Positions 34,135 to 45,625 of a stretch of DNA of 64,000 bases are shown here, piece by piece. Both the position numbers and the translations under genes were made by a program. A model generated the notes under the pieces. That model had not been told where the DNA came from and searched no databases. It worked only from the letters and a program-made list of their open reading frames with translations. The stretch comes from Lathyrus oleraceus. Taxonomy: Eukaryota > Streptophyta > Magnoliopsida > Fabales > Fabaceae. Each line of letters opens with the position of its first letter. The first letter of the stretch is position 1. The DNA lies in the NCBI RefSeq assembly GCF_024323335.1, contig NC_066582.1:184730973-184794972 (forward strand), read 5' to 3'.

Positions 34135-36242
34135 GGTAGATTAGATGGATGAAAGTGCGGGTTCCATGGTGCACTACAGTCAATGCGGCATAGGTTTGGT
34201 ATTCAAAAGCAACACATGAGATTAAATCATTTTAAAAGGATCTTGTGGTTGAGATGCTCAGGACTTCGAATCTGGCCTCCATTTTATCCAATTCCAAGTA
34301 TATGAAAAGATACAGGGATTTGAATTTTGAGGATCATGAACTGAGTTGTTTCGATTTGACCTCAGTGCAACTCAACCTTGTTGCCTACATTGGTAGGACT
34401 TCGAAAAACCAACAATCAGTCAAAATGGGTGAGAAATGAGGGAGAATCGAAGAAGAAAAGTTTCTGAAATCTCACTTTCGAGGAGCTTTAGATTAGCTTG
34501 ATCTTGCTTCCAATTTTGCTTGGCTTTAGTCTAGAAGCTTGTAGAAGATGATTTGGATGGTTAAAAAGCTTGGACTCTTGGAGTTTCAATCCTAAAACAG
34601 AAGGAAAATTGACACTCGGTTTCTCAAGAAACGTTCAAGATTATCCTTTTAATGGTGTTTGGGGAAGAAGGGGGTCGAAGCTTGGTCAAGAGGGATCCTA
34701 ATTCTGATCGAGAAGGGTCTTATTTATAGCCAATGTGAATGATATTTGCACACTTCCAAATTTGGCAAATTTTCAAATTCTCCCTTGCATGGATGCATGG
34801 GCGTGCATTAGGCCCATGAGATGATGTGTTCTGATCCAAAATCCAATGTACAATATGCTGAAATCATGTTAGAAGCTCATGCAAATGTGTGTGAAAATTT
34901 GAACTTGAAATTATCCAAATGGTGCTTTAACTTTGACCCATGCGCAAGTCCCTCTATTTTAATCCAAATGTGATGATCTTGGATGTTTTGGAAAGGTGAT
35001 ATCAAGCGGAACAACTTTTGTGTTGAACACTTTTTTATTTGAAGCTTGGATCATGATGCATTTTGAGGTGGAAGTTTGGGAAATCAAACAAATTTGAAAA
35101 TTTTCTAAGTCCCAAGTAAAATGTTCATATCTTCCACCTTGAATAACTTTTTCTATGGACTTCAAATGCGAAACGTTCCTTCATAAAAGTTGTAATTCTT
35201 TCAAACCTATTCAATTTTGTCACAAATTTGACCTCATTTTGATTTGGCAGGAAGGAGTTATGCATTTTATAAGTTGAGGAAAATCACTTGTTCAATGGTA
35301 TTGGTCCAAAATGATCTATAATGTTTCCTCTTGGCACATGCATTTTCAATTTGAATTTTCACTTCCTCAGAACATAAGAGTTGAATTATACATCTTGAAT
35401 TTTATCATGAAATTGGAATGGCTTTAATCTTATAAAAATTGAGCAATTTATGGTTTTGGGAAGTTGACCTCCAAACTAGGCTTTAGACAAAATGACCTAT
35501 AATCTTTCACCATAAAAAATGACTTTCCAAGAAAAACTAGCTCTTGACTTAAACATGAAAGTTGTTTGGAGTGTAATTTAGAGTAAAATGTATCTTGGAA
35601 TCATTTTCGTATCTCAAATATTATAGGAGATAGGGTCTAGAGAACCCCTGTTTTGACGAGTTTATTTTCTCTGGTCAACCACCATGAACCAACTTGCTAG
35701 CTTGACAATATCTTGAATTTTGGGACTCATGGAGGATCATATATGAATAATATGATGTGATGTGAATTATCGCTTGAGATATTTGATCAATTGTTGAGGT
35801 AACTTATTGAGGAAGTCACCCAAGATACCTAGATGAATTAGGGTTTCCATGGCAAACAAACTTCAAAATCTTGATGAATTCTTGATCAAAATAACATGTG
35901 AAGATGATGGGGATCTATATATGATACTTAGAGCCATAGTAAACCATTTCTTGATTGAGCTCCTTGCATTGTGGGTCTCAAACCCTAGATATGAGCTTGA
36001 TAGAGCATAGGTGAGCATGTACACTACCTAAAAAAGCAACAAACTATACATTGACATATTATTTGGTATTTTGGTTAGTAAATAAAGAAAAACAAAGTAT
36101 GATACAATCAAATGTGCTTGGTGATCTCTCCTAATGCACACCCAATGGATGGGGGGTAAGGAGGATGTCAAGGTGTGATCCCAATGCTAATGCAAATGAT
36201 GAGATAGCATGAGGGATCTTAGGATCAAAATTGGGTCTTACA
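34135..36242 (-). repeat. Family-B LTR fragment, minus strand
   Basis: On the minus strand it begins at 36242 (TGTAAGACCCAATTTTG) and runs to 34135, covering about the first 2.1 kb of the LTR before breaking against the family-A 3' LTR. Its start lies inside another family-B LTR that resumes at 36243, so it was inserted there. CTAAG at 36243-36247 may be one TSD copy; the other is lost. Confidence 0.8.
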
Positions 36243-39200
36243 CTAAGACCACAAGCAAAAAAATGAAAACACACAAACAAAATATATACAATCACAAGAT
36301 ATGGCTAAAATGAGCAAAGGGAGAATGACATAAACATAAACAAGTTTAAATGAAATGTCAATGGAAATGAATGATAAATGACTGAAATCTAAATTGCATA
36401 ATATAAATGACTTGAACATAAAGAAATATTAATAAGAGTTAGTCAAATGTTAGTCAAAAGTTAGTCAAGTGTTAGTGGTGATTTTAATTGATTAAGTCAT
36501 TCTTTGGAGAACACTTAACCATTCATTCACAAGTATGAATCCTTAGACCAAGACATCTTCCATGAGAAGACCTCTAACTTGGATAATTCAACAAGTATGC
36601 CACTAGCTCCCATGAAAGTAAAAAAGGTCAACTCTCCACACAATGTCATGAAAAATAGGAGACTTACAATCTCATTTACTAGAATGTTATGCCTTAAGGG
36701 TCAAATTTAGCTCTATATTAAGCAATCATAATTAGAATTATGTAGAAGTCACAACTATCTGAGGTCGGCCAATAAAAATTTAGGTGTTAATGCATGTTAG
36801 AGATTTGGTATGAAGAACCAAACTCCTAAAACATACCACACACTAAAAGAAAATATCAAGAGGGAGGGACATATGTCAGTCATACTAGTATTGGTTCATC
36901 TTACACAAGGTCATTGATGAACCATTAGCCTTTAGACATTAGAGATTTCATTGGTCCAATGAGGGAATGAGGAAGAATAGGGATGAAGAATAAGAGGGAG
37001 GGGAAGGTACAAACACAAATTGGTCATGAGAGGACTTTCATCAAATCAAAACCATTCATTCATTTTGGGAGATGAAATGTACATTTCATCAATCCCCTAA
37101 ATCCAATGGTTTTGATCCAACAAAAGTCAAATCAACCTTGACCAAGGCCCAAACAAAAAGTCAAACACCACAACACCCTAAGAAGGGCTCAACATAATTT
37201 TCAAGCATTTAATCAATTAAAAATCAATTTAAAATGAATTAAAATGCATTTTAATTTGGTCAAAACCTAAAATCCCTTCAAAACACTAAATAAACGGGCA
37301 AGCGATTTATCCTAGGTCAAAAAAGGTCAAAGGACCTTAGACAAAAAATTTCACTATTTTTGAAAAGTCAGAAGTATTTTTAAACAATTTAAAATATGCA
37401 CAAAAGCATTTAATTCATGAAAAATATCAAACTTAATCCAAAAAATAATTTTAATTCAGAATATGGAAGAGAAAAATATTTAAAGATTTTTGGTGAAAGT
37501 CCATATTTTTTGGATCAAAAATTAAATTTCTATGAATTAAACAAAATAAATGGATTAAATGAAAAATCAGAAATAAAAAAGAAAATAGAAAAAAACAAGG
37601 GTCATCAGATCTCCCTCATTAATTGAGGTGGCAGATCTGATGGCCAAGCATGCGCGTTCCACAAACACCTCAATCAACTGCGTCACACACTTGGTAATCA
37701 AAAGGAAAGGCTAAGATTATAACATGAGATGATGATCAAATGGTTCTAGACACGCCAACACACCACCGGAGCTAGGGCTCCAGTCACCTTCTCCGGTGGA
37801 CCTCACTGGACTGGTCCACCTTCAACTTAATGAAAAATGAAAAACAAGAACACCATTTCAAAGAGAAAATGCTTAGGAGCTCGAATGTGGCCTCAATTTT
37901 GAGGATCATGAACTGATTTGCTTTGATTTGACCTCAAAGCAACTCAATCTTGTTACCTACATCGGCAGCCAACCGAAAATTAAAGAGAATGGTGAAGAAT
38001 TGAGAGAGAATAGAAGAGATAAAGTTTCTAAAAAGTCACCTTTGAGAAGCTTCAATCGTGCTTGATCTTGCTTCCAATTGGCCTTGGCTTGACTTCAGAA
38101 GCTTATAGGAAGTGAATTGGATCAAAGAATGGCTTGGACTCTTGGAGTTTCAACTTGAAAATAGAAGTGAAATTGAAACTCGATTTTCAGTTAAAAACCT
38201 TCAAGTTTATCCTCTAATGGTGAAGGGTACGGTTGAAGGATCAAAGCTTGGGCAAGTTGTCCATAATTCTGAGCATGAGGTAATGTATTTATAGGCTAGG
38301 CAATTGATTTCCACACACTTGCATTCAAATGCCAAAACCAGCAATCCTCATTTGCATGGATGCATGGGCGTGTAATAGGCCCATGAAATGATGTCAACGG
38401 GTCCAAAATTGATCATGAGCAATGTTGAAAGTGTGTCATGAAGTCATGCAATTGGAATTGAAAAGTGATAATGAAATTCATCCAAATGGACCCTTGAAGA
38501 AAAGCCATGCGCAAGTCATTCAATCCTTGGATAAATGAAGTGATTTTGGAATTTTTAGAAAGGTGATATAAAGGGGAAAACCTTTCCATTGAATCTTGGA
38601 TCGTGATGAATTTTGAAGTGGAAGTTTGGAAAATCAAATATATTTGAAATTTTTCTAAGTACCAAATCAAATGTTCACTTCTTCCACCTTTAATAACTTT
38701 TTCTATGGGCTTCAAATGGAAATAGTTCCTTCATCAAAGTTGTAGATATTTCAAACCTATTAAATTTGTTCACAAATTTGACCTTATTAGGATTTGACAT
38801 GAAACTGTTATGCATTATAGAAGTTGAGGGAAATTGCTTGTTCAAAGGTAATGGCCCAAAATGACGTATAATGTTTCCTCTTGGAACATGCCCTTCCAAG
38901 TAGAAATTGAAGTTTCTCAAAGAATCAAAGTTTGGTAATACATCTTAAATTTGATAATGAAACTTGTATGGACTTCATCTCATAAAATTTGAAAAAGTTA
39001 TGGTCCTTGGAAGTTGACCTCCTAACTAGGGTTCAGACAAATTGACCTATAATCTTTCACCATAGAAAATGACTTTCCTAGAAAAACTAGAACTTGACCT
39101 CATTATAAAAGTTGTTTGTAATGTCATAAGGAGTAAGTTTTCTCTTGGAATCATTTTCATATGACAAAAATTGTAGGAGATAGGGTCTAGGGAACCCCAG

Positions 39201-39779
39201 TTTTGACTAGTTGACTCTCGAGTCAACCACCATGAACCAACTTGCAAACTTGAAGTTCTCTTGATATCTTGGACTCATGGAGGGTCATATATGTATAATA
39301 TGATGTATAATTAAGTATCCTTTGAAATGTTTTATCAAATGTCAAAGAAACTTGCTGAGGAAGTCACATAAGATACCCAAATGAATTAGGGCTTCCAAGG
39401 AAAACAAGTTTCAAATTATTGATGAAAATGATAAATGAAGAACATGGGGACCCATATATGATATCTATCATCAATCTGAACCATCTCTTGATTGATCTCA
39501 TTGAATTGAGGGTCTCAAACCCTAGATATGAGCTTGATGAGGCATTGGTGGATAGACACACTACCTATAAAAGAAATAAAGTTATACATATACATATTTT
39601 TCGTATTTTGGTTAGTAAATAATGAAAAACAAAGTATGATACAATCAAATGTTCTTGGTGATCTCTCCCAATGCAAACCCAATGAATGAGGGGTAAAGAG
39701 GATGCCAAGGTGTGATCCCAAAGCCAATGCATATGATGAGATAGCATGAGGGATCTTAGGGTCAAAATTGGGGTCTTAC
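36243..39779 (-). repeat. Family-B LTR, minus strand, U5 end missing
   Basis: On the minus strand it begins at 39779 (TGTAAGACCCCAATTTTGACC) and matches 1-3968 closely in layout, including the TGAGGTGGCAGATCTGATGG stretch near 37625. It stops at 36243 because the next copy inserted there. No polypurine tract is visible at 39780, unlike at 3969. Confidence 0.82.
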
Positions 39780-40151
39780 AATAAGCTCAAACAAACTGAT
39801 TACCAACTAACAGCTGAGTGATAGGTTAACAAAGGTAATCAACCAAAGGTAAGAGGAATTATTAATTATTATCAGCCAAGTGATAGCTTAACAAAGGTAA
39901 TAAGCTCAAAAGGGACCAAACTTCAACCCAAGAACAAACTGGAGAGAAAACGGTCAAACAAGACTCAATCTAATGAGGACATGAACTCAATTGATGATTA
40001 ATTACATAAAAGTAATGAAATGGAAAGGAAAACTAAAATAAAATTTTCCACGAGGATCAAGCTCTATGGGGAATTTAGAAAGGATAAGCGCTTTCTGCTT
40101 AAGGTCGACACTCTATTGGAGAGAGGACGCACACACTTTGGGGGGAGTGAA
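39780..40151 (-). repeat. 3' UTR remnant of a minus-strand family-B element, first part
   Basis: It resembles 5400-5464 and 13956-14110, including AAAACGGTCAA and TTTCTGCTTAAGG. It continues at 43520 across the family-C solo LTR. No gene is seen. Confidence 0.65.
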
Positions 40152-41268
40152 TGATGCTTGTCGTGGCTATATATAAAATATAGTCTGTCGGGTACTTGAC
40201 TGCAAGTGCACAATCTAGTCGCTTTAGTTTTAAAAGATATTGATCCCACAGGGACCTATGGTCAAACTAGTGCTACTAACGTCACTATGTTTAGCTAAGG
40301 GAATTGATTAGTAAAAGTTTGGGGGTAATATAGTAAATCTAAGGGAAATTTTCAGTTTTAAGAAGGAATTAATGGGAAGAATCAGTATGCAGTGCATTAA
40401 TCGTCAGGGATTCGATAAGTCACCGGTGAATAGTTTAAATGCCAAATATCTCTCAGTAGAAAATGTTTATTTAAAAGACTTTATCTCACACTCTCGTGGT
40501 TGTTGATTCGGCCTATAACTTTAAGTCAGAATGTACGCTCTCGCTGTCCCATTTGAAGTCAAAATTACTTTTTGAAAATAAATAAGTTCTAATTGTTTTT
40601 AAAGTGCTCTCGCTGTTTTTAAACTCAATGCCTAATTTTTACTATCCAGCTCGAGTCTCACGCTCTCGCGATTGTTGGTTCTTACCTTAGTTAATTTCCC
40701 ACTCTCGTGGCAAAATCGTATTAAATAGCTTTTCACGCTTTTGTGAAAAAGTTAATTAAATTTAGCTTAAAAGCTTCAACCTAAAAGGTTATTTGAGAAA
40801 AAGGGTTTTCACCGGTTATTATTAAATCCCATCAAATTAAGTTGCTACATACCGATACCGGTAGTTTAGCCGGACATATTAAATAAAGCAAACGCAAGGC
40901 ATAAACAGATCAACATTGCGACAAACATGCTTATAACAATAAATGGGCAATAAAAATAATAATTCAATAAAAACCTGGAGACCGAAGTACAGAGTATATC
41001 AATTCTTGGAGCACTTGAGCAGTCCTCCACAAGTCGGTAGGCTTTGCTTCTTCAATACAGATTACTACTAAAATTAAATAAAGTGTAGTAGTTCTCCAGT
41101 GTAGGAAACTACTACTATGGCTAATTGGAAAACTAACTGGAAAAAGGGAAACTATAAAAAGAATGGCGAATACAATAAGGCAACGGAAACAAGGTTGCTG
41201 GAAAGAAAAAAAAGTGCTGAAGGCTAGAAAGCTGAAAATTAATTTGCAGAGCGTAAATATCAAAGTAG

Positions 41269-43035
41269 TGTAACACCACAAAATTTTCCCTCCTTATTTA
41301 CGCATTCATTTTTAGGTCATTTAACATTAGATACATTGCATTTCATCATGTCAATCGGGATTAGCTCCAAGAAGCTTGAACATCATCCAGGACACTTTGT
41401 GGATTCTATTTAGATGATCAGTCAACAAAAGGGAAAGACTAGAGTTACTTCCAACAGGGGTCTATTCGTCAGTCAAAACGTTAATCTTGAAGGAGCAAAG
41501 GTTTGTTCAGGAGCTGTCATGCTCGCTAGGCAAGCAGAATGGGTCGCCTAGCGAGTCCCAAGAAAAGCCACCAGAATCACCTACGCTCAGAGGAATTTCT
41601 TGAACTGTCATGCTCGCTAGGCGAAGCCCACGTGTCTAAAAAAAAAGAAAAAAAAAGAAAGAAAAAAAAAAGAAAAAAGAAAAAGAAAAGAAAATAAAAT
41701 AATAATAATAATAAATAAATAAATAAATAAATAAAAGAACAATTTTGGACTTGGGCCTCTCTAATTTGAGCCCACAGGTCCACAAAAATCAGGTTATAAA
41801 TTCAGAGTTTCAATGAAACAAAATTTCATTCTATTCCTATTACCCTGGCTGGAGGAAAAAGATAGTGAGAGAAGAGCTAACAGAGTTCAGAGCAACCTCC
41901 AGAGACTGAAGGGAACTCATCTGCAAAGAACCAATTCCCTCTCATATAAACCCTAAGATTGTTCTGCAAACCCAACCGGGCAATTCAATTTCATTCGATC
42001 TCTCCAATCAGGTTTGCCCTATTTCCACTACTTTATACTTTCAACCTGAAATTTTTGATACCCTTTTAATGCATTTGTTTGACAAGAGGTTTAGGCCTCC
42101 TACCCTTGGTTGCTTTTTGTGAGCTCTTTGTGAATTTTAATGGCATGATTCATGTGGTTACATTTTGATTTGGGGGTAACCCTTGATTACCCTATCTTGT
42201 TACTCTAACCCTTTTGTTGAGTTTTTGTAAAGGCTCACATGACTTTTGCAGGGATAGCTCGCTGGATATTCCACTTTGCTCGTGGGATACCATTTGGAAG
42301 ATTTATTCTTATTGCCTTGTTGGCTCATTTACTTTATACATGTTTGTTTTGTATGTGTTCGTATCCCCACAGGTAGTGCGGTTCCTTCCTCGAGGACTGC
42401 CTTTTTGCATAAGCATCCCTAACCCTACAAACCCATTGATTTTTCTTCTCCTAACACGTTTACTCCTTCTACTACAGGTGAGTAAGTCTTCAAAGGTCGA
42501 GCATCCGGTAGATTGCATAGTGACGTCGTTCGTCCAAAGCCCAATCCATAACCCCGTAGTTAGCCGAACTACGTTTTGCTCTGATTCTCAGGCCAGATGA
42601 GATACATAAGCATAAGACGCGATGTCTTAGCCACCACACATCCCCCTAACCCCTAGGTCAGCCGAGTTACGAAGACTCTGATTCTCATATTCAGATGAGA
42701 TACGTATGCAGTGGATGCGACATCCGTGCGAGTCATTTTCTTTTGACCCTTCTTTCAGTAAACAGCACAAGATAAACCCACACCCTTTAGACAAGAACTA
42801 CAAAAGTGGATCCAGTAGAGTACTACGGATGCGTAAGGGTGCTAATACCTTCCCTTCACATAATCGACTCCCGAACCCAAGATTTGGTTGCAATACCCTG
42901 TCTTGTCCTTTCCTTTTTCCAGGTTTACTTCGAGCGTTTCCTTTCCCTCCTTTGGGATAAATAACGCACGGTGGCGACTCTCCTGTCTTTCTTCGCCGAT
43001 TGTTTTTTTCGCATTCCATTTTTCAGGTTGCGACA
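41269..43035 (+). mobile_element. Family-A solo LTR, internally deleted
   Basis: This 1767-bp sequence starts TGTAACACCACAAAATTTTC and ends CAGGTTGCGACA, with a perfect TSD AGTAG at 41264-41268 and 43036-43040. It is shorter than the 2342-bp relative at 19698: sequence is missing around 42300-42340, between related short motifs. A purine-rich low-complexity tract lies at 41636-41740. It sits inside the family-C solo LTR. Confidence 0.92.
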
Positions 43036-43215
43036 AGTAGGCCTTCCCAATTTTTCCCAAATGAGTCCTTTATATAATGTCCATTAGGTCTTGGTAGTTG
43101 AGAAAATCAAGGAAGATTTGGTCTTGAAAGAGGAATCTGTGGGAAAAGTTTGTTGGAGGAGATTTAGGCACGTTTGGGTGCCTGTTGCTGACTGTTTCAA
43201 AGCGCACTTTGTGGC

Positions 43216-43297
43216 CGCGTGACGCTCGTCATGGGCCTGTGACGATCGTCACAGTCTAGGTCGTGACGAGCATCATGAATGTGTGGCGATCGTCACA
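43216..43297. promoter_or_regulatory. Palindrome cluster GTGACGATCGTCAC in LTR C
   Basis: CTGTGACGATCGTCACAG at 43237-43254 is a perfect 18-bp palindrome. TGTGGCGATCGTCACA (43282-43297) and imperfect CGTGACGCTCGTCAT and CGTGACGAGCATCATG copies flank it. All lie within about 80 bp in the LTR. Confidence 0.7.
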
Positions 43298-43519
43298 TCA
43301 GCAAAATCTGCATAATCTGTTCTTCTGGTTTTTTCTGTGCTTTTTCACTTGTTTCTTCTTCTTTTTCTTCCTTTTCTTCATTTTTCTCTTTATTGCATGG
43401 AGATTCAAATACTTGCAAAAACAACACGAATACTTGCGTAATAATCGGGATATTAATCGAAATGGTGTGATCTTTGGGTGTAAATTAAGGCGATTATCTG
43501 ATGTGTTTTCGTGTTATCA

Positions 43520-44096
43520 GTGAAAACACTAGAAAGTGGGGAGGCACCAAGAGAATGAAAAATGCACAAACAAACATCATGATGTTATGCATATGCGTAT
43601 GAATATGCTGACAAAACAGGTGTAAAAGGAGATAGATTGATAACACAGTACAATCGGATACTTGGCTAATCTCAAGGAGGAGATGGTGGTGGAGATCTCG
43701 CTAAGGATTCTACCAATATTGCAATCTTATGTTGGGGAAACCGTTGTTCTTGAATACATGTGACAAAGGGAAATCTTGTCTTGGGAAGTCACTGAATTCC
43801 ATTCTTTAGGATCATACCATCCTTGAGATTACTATTAACATTCCTCTTTCATATTCAAAAATCGAGGAAGGATATATATTTTTTATAAATTTTCAAAACA
43901 TGATTGTTTAGATATCTTCTTTTTCAAAAGTTATCATCAAAAATAAATGAAATTTCATAAACTGAAGAAAAAGAAGAATAGAAAACAAATGGGCAAAAGG
44001 CTCAAAGTTTATTGAGAATGGTAGTCTATAAATGGAGTGACTCCATGGATCATTACAAAGTTAAAAAATGGTAAATATATGGAAAGGGATACATTA
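43520..44096 (-). repeat. 3' UTR remnant of a minus-strand family-B element, second part
   Basis: It continues 39780-40151 after the family-C solo LTR and resembles 14220-15060, including ATGCTGACAAAA and the GGTAGTCT.TAAATG stretch. It ends where a plus-strand family-B LTR begins at 44097. No gene is seen. Confidence 0.7.
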
Positions 44097-45625
44097 TGTA
44101 AGACCCAAATTTTTATCCTAAGATCCCTCATGCAATTTCATCATATGCATAAGCATTGGGGTCATCCCTTGGCATCCTCCTTACCCCTATTTCATTGGGT
44201 TTGTTTTGGGAGATATCACCATACACCATGAGATTATATTATACTTGTATATTATCATTTTTACTAGCCAAAATACCAAAAATATGTCTTTGCATTTGCC
44301 TAACTCCTTTGTAGGTAGAGCATGATCCCCATTGATCTATCAAGTTCTTATCTAGGGTTTAAGACCCTCATGGTTAAGAGCACAACCAAGGAATGATCTA
44401 CAATGTTTCAAATAAACATATATGAGTCCCAATGATCTTTACATGTTATTTTGGTCAAGATTTCTTAAAGAGTTTGGTGTTGGTTTGCCTTGGAAACCCT
44501 AGTTTGTCTGGGTATCTTGTGTAACTTCCTTAACAAGCTTCCTCACCAATTGATCAAATACTTCAAGGAACATTCCAAATTTCATCATTTTATGAATATA
44601 TGATCTACCATGATCCTAAAAAGTCAAGAGACTTGCAAGTCAGCAAGTTGGTTGATGGTGGTTGGCCAGATGAACTCATCTAATCAAAACTGGGTCTCCC
44701 TAGACTCTATCTCATACAATTTGCATCATATGAAAATGATTCCAAGAGAAAAGTTACTCTAAATGACATTCCAAACAACTTTCATGTTGAGTTCTAGAGC
44801 TAATTTTGCTTGGAAAGTCATTTTCTATGTTGAAACATTATAGGTCATTTTGTCTAAACCCTAATTTGAAAGTCAACATCCCAAAGTCATAACTTGCTCA
44901 ATTTTTATGAGATGAAAGATTTCCAAGTTACACAATCAAATTCAAGATGTCTACTTCAACTTTGATGTTTAAAGTGAGATCTAAATCAACTTTTATGAGC
45001 ATGTGATATGAGGATATATATATAGGTCATTTTGGACCAATACCATTGAACAAGTGATTTTCCTTAACTTCAAAAATGCATAACTCTCTCATTCTAAATC
45101 CAAATTATGTCCAATTGGTGACCATTTTGAAGGTATTTTAAAGAGCTATAACTTTGATGAAGACACTGAAGTATATGACTTGACACTTAGAAAAAATTTC
45201 AACATATTGAAATTTCCAAACCTCCACTTCAAATTTAAACTTGATCCAAGTTCCAAATGGAAAAGCTTTCAACATAACTATTGTTCCTATTGATCTAATA
45301 TTTCCAACTAGTCCTATTTCATTCATTTTGGACAAAGATTGTTAGGGTTGCGCATGGTGTTAACAGGCCTGCATCATTGGTAAGAATCAAACTTCAAATG
45401 ACCATTTCACATTGCCTTGCCATTCAAGCTTCATTCCAACTTCAGAACAGATGCATTTGGACTTTAGTGAGTTGCTTCATGGGCATGTACACGCCCATGT
45501 AAGCTTGTGCATGACATTGCCAATTTTGGAAGAAAATTCAAGTGTGCAAATAACACTTCCAATTGCTATAAATAGAGACCCTTTGAGCTCATTTCAAAGG
45601 ATCCCTACGCGCCAACTTTGCTCCT

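Larger units (their letters stand above)
40152..43519. mobile_element. Family-C solo LTR, 1.6 kb, split by a nested solo LTR
   Basis: The ends are TGATGCTTG and GTTATCA (TGAT/ATCA inverted ends), with a perfect TSD GTGAA at 40147-40151 and 43520-43524. Without the nested insertion (41269-43035 plus its 5-bp duplication) the LTR is 1596 bp. It has no coding capacity. GCAAGTGCACAATCTAG and the ATCCCACAGGGACC stretch near 40210-40260 resemble Athila-type LTRs, but family and strand are uncertain. It contains CCAC-TCTC-GTGG type motifs (around 40490 and 40708) and the palindromes at 43216-43297. Confidence 0.8.

Noticed and set aside
41636..41740. Purine-rich and AAT/AAAT low-complexity tract as a regulatory element
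   Set aside because: Simple-sequence expansion in a solo LTR. The reversed family-A copy has a similar but different tract (21605-21660), so it is a mutable microsatellite.
42706..42960. 84-codon ORF repeated at 48327-48581
   Set aside because: It lies in the family-A LTR U5 region and is conserved because the LTR is. It overlaps the hairpin core and has no known protein.
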